Assembly: GCA_001724025.1 (NCBI GenBank)
Contig: MEDJ01000014.1
Coordinates: 1-48,755, forward strand
Length of the DNA: 48,755 bases
From: Acidobacteria bacterium SCN 69-37
Lineage (GTDB): Bacteria > Acidobacteriota > Vicinamibacteria > Vicinamibacterales > SCN-69-37
Direction of reading: 5' to 3'
Shown here: positions 8,586 to 16,215 of the stretch, in pieces
Layout: each line of letters begins with the position of its first letter
Position numbering within the stretch: the stretch's first letter is position 1
Notes under the pieces: generated by a model
Database searches by the model: none
The model's input: only the letters and a program-made list of their open reading frames with translations
What the model was told of the DNA's origin: nothing
Position numbers and translations under genes: made by a program

Positions 8586-9575
8586 ATGCGCGTGACGATC
8601 ATCCAGAACCCGGCGTCGGGCGATCAGGCGCTGCAGGCATCCGATCTCATCGCCGCCGTCCGTCGTGCCGGGCACCAGCCGGCCTACGCCGCGACCACGG
8701 ACCCGGCCGCCGTGGCCGCGCGCCTTGCCGATCCGGGCGATCTCGTGGCGATCGTCGGCGGGGACGGCACGCTGCGAAACGTCGCCACACGTCTTATCGG
8801 CCGCGGCGTGCCCCTCACGCTGCTGCCGGCCGGCACGGCGAACAACGTCGGTCGCAGTCTCGGGATCACCGGCGAGACGCTCGCCCTCATCGATGCCTGG
8901 TCGTCGGCGACACTCGTGCCGTTCGACACCGGCATTGTCCGCGGCGCGCGCACGCCCGCACCTCTGATCGAGGGCATGGGATTCGGCCCGATTGCGGTCA
9001 CCATCGCCGCACTGTCGTCGCTGACGGCCGCCGAGGCGCACGCCGCCTGGACGGCCGCCGAGGTCCGGCGCGACCTGAAGGTGCTGCGCGAGGTGCTGGC
9101 CGACTATCCTGTGCACGCCTGCCAGATCGCGATCGACGGCGAGGATCGATCGGGCGACTACATCCTCGTCGAGGTGATGAACGTGCGATCGGTGGGGCCC
9201 AACGTCACGCTCGCGCCGCAGGCGAGCGTCTCGGACGGTCTCTTCGATCTCGTGCTGCTGACCGACGCGGATCGCGTCGCGCTGCGCGAGTACCTGACCG
9301 CACGGCTCGACGGGACCGCCGCGACGTTCGATCCGCCGGTCCACCGGGGACGGCACGTCGAGCTGACGTGGCACGGCTCGCGCGTCCACGTCGACGATGA
9401 GGTGTGGCCCGACGAACGTGACGCCTCGAACGGAACGGCGTGGTCGCGCGACGGCCTGGTCCGGCTCGAGGTGCTGATGAACCCCGCCGCGCTCCAGATC
9501 CTGGTTCCGCACGTCGACGGCGGCCCGCTGCGGCTGCGGGCCTCGGGCCCCACGGCTACTTCGCCGGCCACATGA
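8586..9575 (+). CDS. Diacylglycerol kinase-like lipid kinase (YegS/DgkB family)
   Basis: A 329-residue cytosolic enzyme of the DAGK catalytic superfamily, which phosphorylates lipid hydroxyls such as diacylglycerol with ATP. Signature motifs are in order: NPASG (8-12), GGDGT (58-62, nucleotide loop) and LPAGTANNVGRSLG (from 79). The C-terminal lid carries NVRSVGPNVTLAP, SDGLFDLVLL and VHVDDEVWP. Start ATG 8586 has AGGA eight bases upstream. The gene lies 18 bases after an intrinsic-terminator-like hairpin, so its expression may depend on readthrough. Its last 20 bases overlap the 3' end of the convergent EEP gene. Which lipid it uses cannot be read from sequence. Confidence 0.88.
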   Translation: MRVTIIQNPASGDQALQASDLIAAVRRAGHQPAYAATTDPAAVAARLADPGDLVAIVGGDGTLRNVATRLIGRGVPLTLLPAGTANNVGRSLGITGETLALIDAWSSATLVPFDTGIVRGARTPAPLIEGMGFGPIAVTIAALSSLTAAEAHAAWTAAEVRRDLKVLREVLADYPVHACQIAIDGEDRSGDYILVEVMNVRSVGPNVTLAPQASVSDGLFDLVLLTDADRVALREYLTARLDGTAATFDPPVHRGRHVELTWHGSRVHVDDEVWPDERDASNGTAWSRDGLVRLEVLMNPAALQILVPHVDGGPLRLRASGPTATSPAT

Positions 9576-10467
9576 TGCGCGCGGTCACCGGAAAATGATC
9601 GGACGGATACCGGCCGTCACGGCTGGTCCGGATGATCCGCGCGTCGAGCACCTGCGTACCGGGCGGCACGAGCACGTAGTCGATCTTGTCGCCCTTCGTC
9701 TCGCCGAACTTGAACGCCGTGAACGTGCCGACCTCGGTGTCCTGCGGGTGCAGCACCCGGAACGTATCGACGAACGCGGGGGCCGCGCCCGGGGCCTGCG
9801 CGTCGATCAGATGGTGCAGGGCCGGGTTGTTTTCACCTGAATTGAAGTCCCCCGTCACGACCACGGGCTCGTCCGCGTACGCCCGCGCGCGGATCCGATC
9901 GAGCAGCAGCACGGTGCTCTTCTCGCGTGACGGCTGCGACTCGTGATCGAGGTGCAGATTGTAGTGGTAGAACCCGCGGCCATCGCGATCGATGAATCGC
10001 GCCCAGCTCGAGACGCGGTTGTAGCGATTGCCCCACGTCCGCGTGCCCGGCGTCTCCGGCGTATCCGAGAACCAGAACGTGCCGGCCTCGGCCACGTGCA
10101 GTCGCGAGGTCCGGAAGAGGATCGCCGACGTCTCGCCCCCGGCCAGCCCGTCGTCCCGACCGACGCCGACGACGCCGTATCCGGGGACGGCCGCGAGAAT
10201 CTCGTCGATCTGGAACCGGAAGGCCTCCTGCAGGCCGACGAGATCGGGATGCTCCTCGCGCAACAGCTCGAACAGCATCTCTCGGCGCCGCGTCCAGTGA
10301 TCGTCGCCGTCGTTGGCCGTGCCGAGGCGGATGTTGTAGGTCATCACCTCGAGCGGCGACGGGGGCGCGAGTGCCGGCGCCTGGGCGCCCGATGCCGTGG
10401 ACAGGCAGAGCGCGGCGCCGATGGCCAGCGCAGCGGCCGCGAAACGACGGAGGGTCGGTCTGGACAT
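9556..10467 (-). CDS. Secreted endonuclease/exonuclease/phosphatase-family hydrolase
   Basis: A 303-residue metal-dependent hydrolase of the DNase I-like (EEP) fold with a cleavable signal peptide (about 1-27). Catalytic and metal motifs are present in order: MTYNIRLGTANDG, GLQEAFRFQ (metal Glu), YNLHLDHES (catalytic His), TGDFNSGENNP, DKIDYVLVP and the terminal SDHFPV. The start at 10467 is chosen because it begins the signal peptide and has GGGAG upstream; the longer frame runs through the neighbouring gene. Export and the SDHFPV ending argue for a phosphodiesterase or sphingomyelinase-like enzyme acting in the periplasm; the substrate is open. It starts 25 bases after the Gfo/Idh oxidoreductase gene and is probably in its operon. 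Confidence 0.88.
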   Translation of the reverse strand: MSRPTLRRFAAAALAIGAALCLSTASGAQAPALAPPSPLEVMTYNIRLGTANDGDDHWTRRREMLFELLREEHPDLVGLQEAFRFQIDEILAAVPGYGVVGVGRDDGLAGGETSAILFRTSRLHVAEAGTFWFSDTPETPGTRTWGNRYNRVSSWARFIDRDGRGFYHYNLHLDHESQPSREKSTVLLLDRIRARAYADEPVVVTGDFNSGENNPALHHLIDAQAPGAAPAFVDTFRVLHPQDTEVGTFTAFKFGETKGDKIDYVLVPPGTQVLDARIIRTSRDGRYPSDHFPVTARIMWPAK

Positions 10468-10492
10468 GTGACGAAACTCCCGTGGGATCGGA

Positions 10493-11659
10493 TCAGACGC
10501 GCAGGCGCAGCCGTTCGGCCTGCGCCTGCGCCTCGAGCACCAGTTCGGTGGCCAGGAAACAATGAGCCTGCGGCATCGCGGTTTCCGTGCGATTGAGGAC
10601 GTCGTCGACGACCTGGCGGCCGTACGGCAGATCGACGGACTGGCAGTCGATGTAGGTCGTCGTCTTCTGATCCGAGAGGAACAGATGGCTGCCGCCGGGA
10701 CGTCCGGCGATGTCGACGTTCTTGCGGATCTCGATGAACCCGTCGGTCCCGAGGATCGTGAGGCGCCCATCGCCCCACGTCGGCAGGCCGTCTGGCGTGA
10801 ACCAGTCCACGCGGATGTAGCCCGTGCCGCCGTCGCCGCGCACGAGCATGTCGCCGAAGTCCTCGAAGTCCGGGTACTGCGCGTAGTGGACGTTGCCCAC
10901 CTGCGCGGCCACCACCTCGGCCGTCGTCGATCCGGTAAAGAAGAGAAACTGATCGGCCTGGTGCGAGGCGATATCGCACAGGATCCCGCCGTACCGTGCC
11001 TTGTCGAAGAACCACGACGGCCGCGACGGGAGGCTCATGCGATGCGGGCCCAGGCCAATCGTCTGGACCACGCGCCCGATGGCCCCGGCCTTCACCAGAT
11101 CACCGGCGCGGACGGTGGCGCGGTTCTCGAATCGCTCGCTGTAGACGATCGAATAGATCCGCCCCGTGTCGGCCTGCACGCGCCGCACCTCGGCCAGTTG
11201 TGCCCGCGTGGTGATGCCCGGCTTGTCGGCGATGTAGTCCTTGCCGGCGCGCATGACGCGCAGACCGATGGGCGCCCGCTCGTCGGGGATGGCCGCGCTC
11301 AGCACGGCCTGCGTGGACGGATCCTCGAGGACCTCGGCCTCGCTGCGGGCGACGCGCGCCGACGGAAACTGCTTCGTGAACTGCGCGACGAGCTCGGGTT
11401 CGGCCGCGTAGACGAACGCGAGTTCGCCGCCGCCCCGGATCACCGCGTTCGTCATGCCGGTGATGTGGCCATGGTTGAGCCCGATGACCGAGAACCGGAT
11501 GCGCGCCGGCGACCGCGGGCCCACCGCCTGCCTGCGCGGCTCGACGGTATCGACCCCCGACATCTGCGCCACCGCCGGGACGGCCGGCAGCACCGACATC
11601 GCTGCCGTGCCGGACATGTTCCTGATGAACGTTCGCCGATCGACCCGATCCGTTGCCAT
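10493..11659 (-). CDS. Gfo/Idh/MocA-family oxidoreductase with Tat signal
   Basis: A 388-residue NAD(P)-dependent oxidoreductase. The N-terminus has a twin-arginine signal (DRRTFIRNM, hydrophobic stretch to about 32), implying export in folded form, common for this family in Acidobacteria and Planctomycetes. A Rossmann domain follows (RFSVIGLNHGHITGM; YIADKPGITT, the usual EKP position being DKP). The C-terminal Gfo/Idh domain shows GGILCDIASHQADQFLFF with the catalytic-site His. Members act on sugars, inositols or their derivatives. Start ATG 11659 has GGGAGCAGGG upstream and a TATAAT at 11730-11725. The downstream EEP hydrolase is likely co-transcribed, so both may act on one periplasmic substrate. 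Confidence 0.9.
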   Translation of the reverse strand: MATDRVDRRTFIRNMSGTAAMSVLPAVPAVAQMSGVDTVEPRRQAVGPRSPARIRFSVIGLNHGHITGMTNAVIRGGGELAFVYAAEPELVAQFTKQFPSARVARSEAEVLEDPSTQAVLSAAIPDERAPIGLRVMRAGKDYIADKPGITTRAQLAEVRRVQADTGRIYSIVYSERFENRATVRAGDLVKAGAIGRVVQTIGLGPHRMSLPSRPSWFFDKARYGGILCDIASHQADQFLFFTGSTTAEVVAAQVGNVHYAQYPDFEDFGDMLVRGDGGTGYIRVDWFTPDGLPTWGDGRLTILGTDGFIEIRKNVDIAGRPGGSHLFLSDQKTTTYIDCQSVDLPYGRQVVDDVLNRTETAMPQAHCFLATELVLEAQAQAERLRLRV

Positions 11660-11724
11660 CGCCCTGCTCCCGGGAACACGGCCACGCGGCGCGCGGGCGG
11701 TCCGCTCCCTGCTCGTGTGACGGG

Positions 11725-11730
11725 ATTATA
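11725..11730 (-). promoter_or_regulatory. TATAAT -10 element before the Gfo/Idh gene
   Basis: An exact TATAAT on the minus strand 65 bases upstream of the oxidoreductase start. No good TTGACA-like element stands 16-18 bases before it, so this is supported only by the -10 match and its position in the intergenic gap. Confidence 0.45.
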
Positions 11731-11801
11731 TCGATCCGCCAGCCAGCCGTGTCCGGACCGACCTGTCCGACAGCTCCGTGCCCCGGCCGGACATCCCGGC
11801 G

Positions 11802-12038
11802 TCAGTGATAGTGGCCGTGTTCCTCGGACCAGACGCCCATCGGCTGCCCTGTGGGCTCCCGACGCGCCGCCACGGCCATCAGCAGGCCGCCGATCAGCAC
11901 GACGCTGACGGCCACCAGGACCACGATCTGCTTCGTCGTCATGCGGCGCGCCGCCACGGCATGGCAGTGTTTGTATTTCCTGCCGCTGCCACACGGACAC
12001 GGTTCATTGCGGCCTACTGGACGCACCTGGACAGCCAT
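11802..12038 (-). CDS. Small membrane-anchored SEC-C motif protein
   Basis: A 78-residue protein with three parts. Residues 8-26 are a SEC-C zinc-binding motif (GRNEPCPCGSGRKYKHCH), as at the C-terminus of SecA. Residues about 35-57 form one membrane helix. The tail PTGQPMGVWSEEHGHYH ends in a His-rich cluster. Start ATG 12038 has GGGGGAGGAA upstream. SEC-C alone binds zinc and, in SecA, SecB and ribosomes; a membrane-tethered version suggests a small scaffold or chaperone adaptor, which is inference. It stands alone between the oxidoreductase operon and the PhoD gene. Confidence 0.8.
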   Translation of the reverse strand: MAVQVRPVGRNEPCPCGSGRKYKHCHAVAARRMTTKQIVVLVAVSVVLIGGLLMAVAARREPTGQPMGVWSEEHGHYH

Positions 12039-12091
12039 CAGCACGTTCCTCCCCCGGACATCGAATGAGGCTGCCAGTCTATCGCGCGGCC

Positions 12092-13696
12092 TCAGCCCGC
12101 CACCAGCCCCGGCCGGCCCGCTTCGACCACCCAGCGGCCCGCGGTCCGCTCGGGCGCCCCGGGTGTCGTGACGCGATCGACGACCTGGAAGTCGGCTCGC
12201 AGTTCCGACGGTGTGACCGTACACGCGATGTACCCGCGGCGGGCGCTGTGGAACCGGAGGTGAGGATTGTGCTGCTGGAGCGTCGCCCAGTCCGCCGCAT
12301 GCTCGGCCCCGTCGCCATTCGACGTGATCGACGAGTTGGTGAGTTCGACGCCGATGACCGGTGACTCGGGCCGCGTGAAGTCGCGCCGGAGGTCGGCCGC
12401 GTAGTGCACGTGGACGTCGCCGGACAGGATCACGGGGTTGGCCGCCCGCGTCTCGACGATGCGCGCAAAGAGCCTGTCGCGCGCCGCCGTGTAGCCATCC
12501 CACTTGTCCATCTGGAAGCGGCCGTCGGGCGCCGTGCCCACGTAGTCGCGGGCGAACGTCGGGACCTGCTGGCCGAGCACGGTCCACGTCGCACGGGCCT
12601 GGCCAAGACGATCGAACAGCCACGCCTCCTGGTCGGATCCGAGCATGGTCCGCGCCGGGTCGGTGGCGGCCGCGCACGCGGTGGCGGATCCGCCGCCGCA
12701 CGCCTGATCGGATCGGTACTGCCGCGTGTCCAGCGCGCTGAGATCGAGGAGCGATCCGAACGCGAAGGATCGGTACAGCCGCATGTCGGGGCCCGATGGC
12801 AGGCTCGTGGCGCGCATCGGCATCGCCTCGTAGTAGGCCTGGTACGCGGCGGCGCGACGCAGCAGGAAGAGCGCGGGCGGGGTGTCGTCGCTCTCGTCGC
12901 GATCGCCCGCGTAGTCGTTGTCGACCTCGTGATCGTCCCACGTCACGATGAACGGCGCCGACGCGTGCGCCGCGCGCAGATCCGCGTCCATCCTGTACTG
13001 CGCATACCGTCGGCGGTAGTCGACGAGCGAGTAGATCTCGTGGCCGGCGTGTTCGCGCACGCGCGGGTCGTTCTGCCCGTTGTTCGCACGTCCCTCGTAG
13101 ATGTAGTCGCCGGTGTGGAACACGAAGTCGAACTGCTGGCGCGCGATGTGCCGATACGCGGTGAACAGCCCGTGCTCGTAGTGGCTGCACCCGCACACCC
13201 CGAACCGCAACCGATCAACGGCCGTGCCGAGTGCCGGTGCCATGACCGTGCGTCCGACCTGGCTGAGCTCGCGGCCCGCCCGAAAGCGGTAGAAGTATTC
13301 CCGTCCGGGCGCGAGGCCGTCCACCTCGACGTGCACACTGTGCCCCAGTTCCGGCCTCGCCACCGTCGTCCCCTGCTGCACGATGGTCCTGAACGCCCGA
13401 TCGGCCGCCACCTGCCAGCCCACCTCGACGGCCGCCATCGGCATACCGCCATCGCCGAGCGGTTCGGGCGCGAGCCGGGTCCACAACACCACACCGTCAG
13501 GCCACGGATCGCCCGACGCCACACCGAGAGTGAACGGATAGGCCTGGAACGCCATCTGGGCAAAGACGCGTGACGACACCACGGGTGCCGCAGCGGCGGC
13601 CACGCCGGCCTTCCAGGCAATGTCGAGCAACTGACGACGCGTGAGCCGCGCGTGGGTGGATCGATGGAACAGAACGGGATCGACAGGCATCGCCAT
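12092..13696 (-). CDS. phoD: PhoD-family alkaline phosphatase/phosphodiesterase, Tat-exported
   Basis: A 534-residue protein with a twin-arginine signal (RLTRRQLLDIAWKAG, then an Ala-rich stretch to about 45). It has the N-terminal PhoD Ig-like domain (FTLGVASGDPWPDGVVLWTRL) and the metallophosphatase core: GVCGCSHYEHG, FVFHTGDYIYEG, TWDDHEVDNDYAGD, GQQVPTFARD and VILSGDVHVHY. PhoD enzymes cleave phosphomonoesters and diesters using Fe3+ and Ca2+ and scavenge phosphate from organics outside the cytoplasm. The start at 13696 is supported by CCGGAGG six bases upstream; a frame extending to 13858 lacks such support. No Pho box could be recognised in the 250-base divergent gap upstream, which otherwise holds nothing I can identify. 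Confidence 0.92.
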   Translation of the reverse strand: MAMPVDPVLFHRSTHARLTRRQLLDIAWKAGVAAAAAPVVSSRVFAQMAFQAYPFTLGVASGDPWPDGVVLWTRLAPEPLGDGGMPMAAVEVGWQVAADRAFRTIVQQGTTVARPELGHSVHVEVDGLAPGREYFYRFRAGRELSQVGRTVMAPALGTAVDRLRFGVCGCSHYEHGLFTAYRHIARQQFDFVFHTGDYIYEGRANNGQNDPRVREHAGHEIYSLVDYRRRYAQYRMDADLRAAHASAPFIVTWDDHEVDNDYAGDRDESDDTPPALFLLRRAAAYQAYYEAMPMRATSLPSGPDMRLYRSFAFGSLLDLSALDTRQYRSDQACGGGSATACAAATDPARTMLGSDQEAWLFDRLGQARATWTVLGQQVPTFARDYVGTAPDGRFQMDKWDGYTAARDRLFARIVETRAANPVILSGDVHVHYAADLRRDFTRPESPVIGVELTNSSITSNGDGAEHAADWATLQQHNPHLRFHSARRGYIACTVTPSELRADFQVVDRVTTPGAPERTAGRWVVEAGRPGLVAG

Positions 13697-13950
13697 GAGC
13701 GCCTCCGGAACGTGCTCTGTTTCTACAGGCGCGATGTGACGTTTCCGTGCCGGACGCGTGGCAGCCGGTCGTTCGCTCCGTGTCCCGCCCGGGGGACACG
13801 CCATACACAGTGTCCCTTGCATGTGGCACTGACAGCCGGCCGATGGCAGCAAGGCCAAGTGCCGACGTCCCTCGTCCCGTGGTCCGGACTTTGCTTTGAG
13901 CCCGTCATCCCTGGTCGGTCACTTTTCATCCGGCCCGGATCGAGGTATCG

Positions 13951-14223
13951 ATGTTCTCCCTCTTTGGATGGACCCCGGCGCTCCGGCGCATGCTGCGTGG
14001 CAGGATGCTGCCGTGCGGATGCTCGGCGGGAGTGTACGAGACGCGGTCCGGCGAGATCGTCCAGATCGTCGATGCGCACGCGGAGTCGTGCCCCATTGCC
14101 ACACACGCGGTCGACACCGTGCTCACCGGGGACGCGCCGGCCTCCGACGACGACGGCGATCCGTCGGACCCACCTCCTCCCCCGACGCTGCACCGAGTGC
14201 GCGACCATCAGGCCGACAGGTAG
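13951..14223 (+). CDS. Small Cys-containing hypothetical protein
   Basis: A possible 90-residue protein starting at ATG 13951 with GAGG five bases upstream. Residues 1-60 look protein-like: basic amphipathic start (MFSLFGWTPALRRMLRGRM), then LPCGCSAGVYETRSGEIVQI and VDAHAESCPIATHAVDTVL, with Cys22, Cys24 and a third Cys that could bind metal. The tail is Asp/Pro-rich and disordered. I do not recognise a family. The next gene, an O-methyltransferase, starts 57 bases later on the same strand with its own -10-like hexamer. Confidence 0.5.
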   Translation: MFSLFGWTPALRRMLRGRMLPCGCSAGVYETRSGEIVQIVDAHAESCPIATHAVDTVLTGDAPASDDDGDPSDPPPPPTLHRVRDHQADR

Positions 14224-14280
14224 GTCGGCCGCGCGCCGTCTGCGCAGCCCGGACTCTGGCCCGAGGTACACTCCGGCGGC

Positions 14281-15315
14281 ATGCCTATCGCTGCCCTGAC
14301 CACACGCGCGACAACGGATCCTGTCTCGATCTATCGCTACCGTGACGGCCTGTACGCCGCCGACCTGCTCACGGCCGCCATCGTCCATTACGACGTCTTC
14401 AGCTGGCTCGCCGCCTCACCATCGACGTTCGAAGCGTTCTGTACCGGCCTGGACTTCGCGCCCCGGCCGGCCGATGTGCTGCTGACGCTCGCCGCGGCCA
14501 ACGGGCTCGTGCGCTGCATCGACGGCGTGTTCACGATCACCGACACGACGCGCGAGCACCTGGTGATGGGATCCCCGTTCTACCTCGCGCCGTATTTCGC
14601 ATCTCTCAAGGAGCGTCCGGTCGTCGCCGACTTCGTGCGCGTGCTGCGCTCGGGCCAGCCGGCGCACTGGGGCGCGGTCGACGACGGGCTCGACTGGCAC
14701 AAGGCGATGGAAAACGAGGCCTTCGCGCAGACGTTCACCGACGCCATGGACTGCCGCGGACTGTTCCTGTCGCAGGCGCTCGTCGATCGCCTCGATCTTG
14801 CGGGACGCCGCCGGCTGCTCGACATCGGCGGCGGATCGGGCATCTACGCGTGCGTGCTGGCCGCGCACCATCCCGCGCTCCAGGCCATCGTCTTCGATCA
14901 GGCGCCGATCGATCGCATTGCCGCACGCCTGATCGACGAGCGCGAGTGCAGCGCGCAGGTCGGCGTGCAGGCGGGTAACTTTTTCACCGATCCGTGGCCG
15001 GCCGACTGCGACGTGCACCTGTTCTCCAACGTGCTGCACGACTGGGGCGCGGTCGACGTCGAGCGACTGATCCGGCGATCGGCGGAGACGATCGCGCCCG
15101 GCGGCCTGATCGTCATCCACGAGGCGTTCATCAACGCCGACAAGACAGGGCCCCGGGCCGTGGCCGACTATTCCGCCGTGCTGATGCACTCGACACAGGG
15201 CAAGTGCTACGCGACGTCCGAATACGCGCCGCGGCTGCGCGACGCCGGGTTCACGGACGTCACCTACCACGACACCGCCGCCGATCGCGGCGTGATAACC
15301 GCACGCCGCGGCTGA
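14281..15315 (+). CDS. SAM-dependent O-methyltransferase (family 2 / CrtF-like)
   Basis: A 344-residue class I methyltransferase with the architecture of plant-type caffeate/isoflavone O-methyltransferases and bacterial CrtF. An N-terminal winged-helix dimerisation region spans residues about 15-105 (YRDGLYAADLLTAAIVHYDV, ADVLLTLAAANGLV). The SAM fold begins RRLLDIGGGSGIYACVLA (about 180), then VFDQAPI, SNVLHDWGAVDV (catalytic-base region) and APGGLIVIHEAFI. Such enzymes methylate hydroxyl groups of small aromatic or isoprenoid molecules; the acceptor is unknown and no biosynthetic cluster surrounds it. There is no Shine-Dalgarno; TACACT at 14267-14272 ends eight bases before ATG, as expected for a leaderless transcript. 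Confidence 0.85.
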   Translation: MPIAALTTRATTDPVSIYRYRDGLYAADLLTAAIVHYDVFSWLAASPSTFEAFCTGLDFAPRPADVLLTLAAANGLVRCIDGVFTITDTTREHLVMGSPFYLAPYFASLKERPVVADFVRVLRSGQPAHWGAVDDGLDWHKAMENEAFAQTFTDAMDCRGLFLSQALVDRLDLAGRRRLLDIGGGSGIYACVLAAHHPALQAIVFDQAPIDRIAARLIDERECSAQVGVQAGNFFTDPWPADCDVHLFSNVLHDWGAVDVERLIRRSAETIAPGGLIVIHEAFINADKTGPRAVADYSAVLMHSTQGKCYATSEYAPRLRDAGFTDVTYHDTAADRGVITARRG

Positions 15316-15466
15316 GGCCCCGGTGAATCACCGCCGGAGTCCCCGAGGCCGACGCCACGGGAACTCCGGATCCTCAGGTACAACGGGGACGTGCGACAGG
15401 TGGTGCGCTGACCGTGGCCGGGCAACCCGCACCCGCGGCCCGCCGTGGCGCAGCCGCACCTCTGAT

Positions 15467-16012
15467 CTACTGCTGACTCGAGGGCGGGACGAGCTTGTTG
15501 AGCCGCATGTAGGTGACGATGTTGCCGTAGTGCTCGTTGTTGTGGGCGTTGTTGAACGCCAGGCCACCGAGCTTCGTCGACGGGATCGATCCGAACAGTG
15601 TCACCGCCTCGGCCCCTGTCGCATCGTCGATGGCGTCGAACGTGCGGCCGCAGAACGCCACGGCATCAGCCAGGGCCTGCTGGATGTCGGCCTTCGCGGT
15701 CTTCGTCTGCTCAACCGATCCCTCCGGCACCGCCTCACCGCTCACCGTGCCACAGACGGCAAAGCTGGCGTCGGCGACATGCGCAAACAGTTGTCCGAGG
15801 CTCCGCACATCGGGCGTCGCCTTGAACGTATACAGCTTCTCGGGCACCTGCTCGGCGGCACGCGTCACGTTGCCCAGGATCATGTCCGAGGCACTCCTGA
15901 TCGAATCCCGCACAGCGGTCGACGGCGGCGCGGCGGGCGCCGGTGGCGGCGCCGCTGGCGCACACGCCACGCCAGCCAGGGCCACGACAGTACACAACAC
16001 AGCAACTCTCAT
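15467..16012 (-). CDS. DinB-like lipoprotein
   Basis: A 181-residue exported protein. The start at 16012 has GGAGG seven bases upstream and gives a lipoprotein signal ending LAGVAC (Cys about 16), then an Ala/Pro linker. The mature part is a DinB/DUF664 four-helix bundle. The metal histidines are in LGQLFAHVADASF and NNAHNNEHYGNIV, so the expected three-His site seems complete. DinB-fold proteins include mycothiol-dependent and other metal-dependent transferases; this exported, lipid-anchored type is common in Acidobacteria and uncharacterised. Promoter TATAAT lies at 16051-16046. Copies of a short repeat flank the gene on both sides (15373-15391, 16066-16089, 16127-16141). Confidence 0.85.
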   Translation of the reverse strand: MRVAVLCTVVALAGVACAPAAPPPAPAAPPSTAVRDSIRSASDMILGNVTRAAEQVPEKLYTFKATPDVRSLGQLFAHVADASFAVCGTVSGEAVPEGSVEQTKTAKADIQQALADAVAFCGRTFDAIDDATGAEAVTLFGSIPSTKLGGLAFNNAHNNEHYGNIVTYMRLNKLVPPSSQQ

Positions 16013-16045
16013 CTCGAAACCTCCAAAATCTTCGGGGACACGGTG

Positions 16046-16051
16046 ATTATA
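16046..16051 (-). promoter_or_regulatory. TATAAT -10 element of the DinB lipoprotein gene
   Basis: Exact TATAAT on the minus strand, directly preceded by a run of six C. Transcription would start near 16039, giving a 5' leader of about 27 bases that contains the GGAGG. The repeat at 16066-16084 occupies the -35 zone. Confidence 0.55.
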
Positions 16052-16215
16052 GGGGGGTTGCAATTCTCAGGTACGACAGGGACGACGGGCGATCGGTGGG
16101 GCCGTGCAACCCTCAGGCCCTTCTCTCTCAGGGACGACGGGTGGGTACGACCCGTACGCCGCCGCGCCGCCAACGGGCTGCAGCCGCCCCACCTCCCCCG
16201 CTATGATGGCCTGTT

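Larger units (their letters stand above)
15373..16141. repeat. Short degenerate repeats flanking the DinB lipoprotein gene
   Basis: CTCAGGTACAACGGGGACG at 15373-15391 and CTCAGGTACGACAGGGACG at 16066-16084 agree at 17 of 19 bases. CAGGGACGACGGG occurs exactly at 16077-16089 and again at 16129-16141. The copy at 16066 lies just upstream of the TATAAT of the DinB gene, where an operator or -35 element would be. They may be regulatory sites or the debris of a short intergenic repeat family. Confidence 0.5.

Noticed and set aside
8187..9512. 441-codon minus-strand frame opposite the lipid kinase
   Set aside because: Only its last 27 codons (8270-8187) look real, as the HisKA fragment; the rest is antisense to the kinase.
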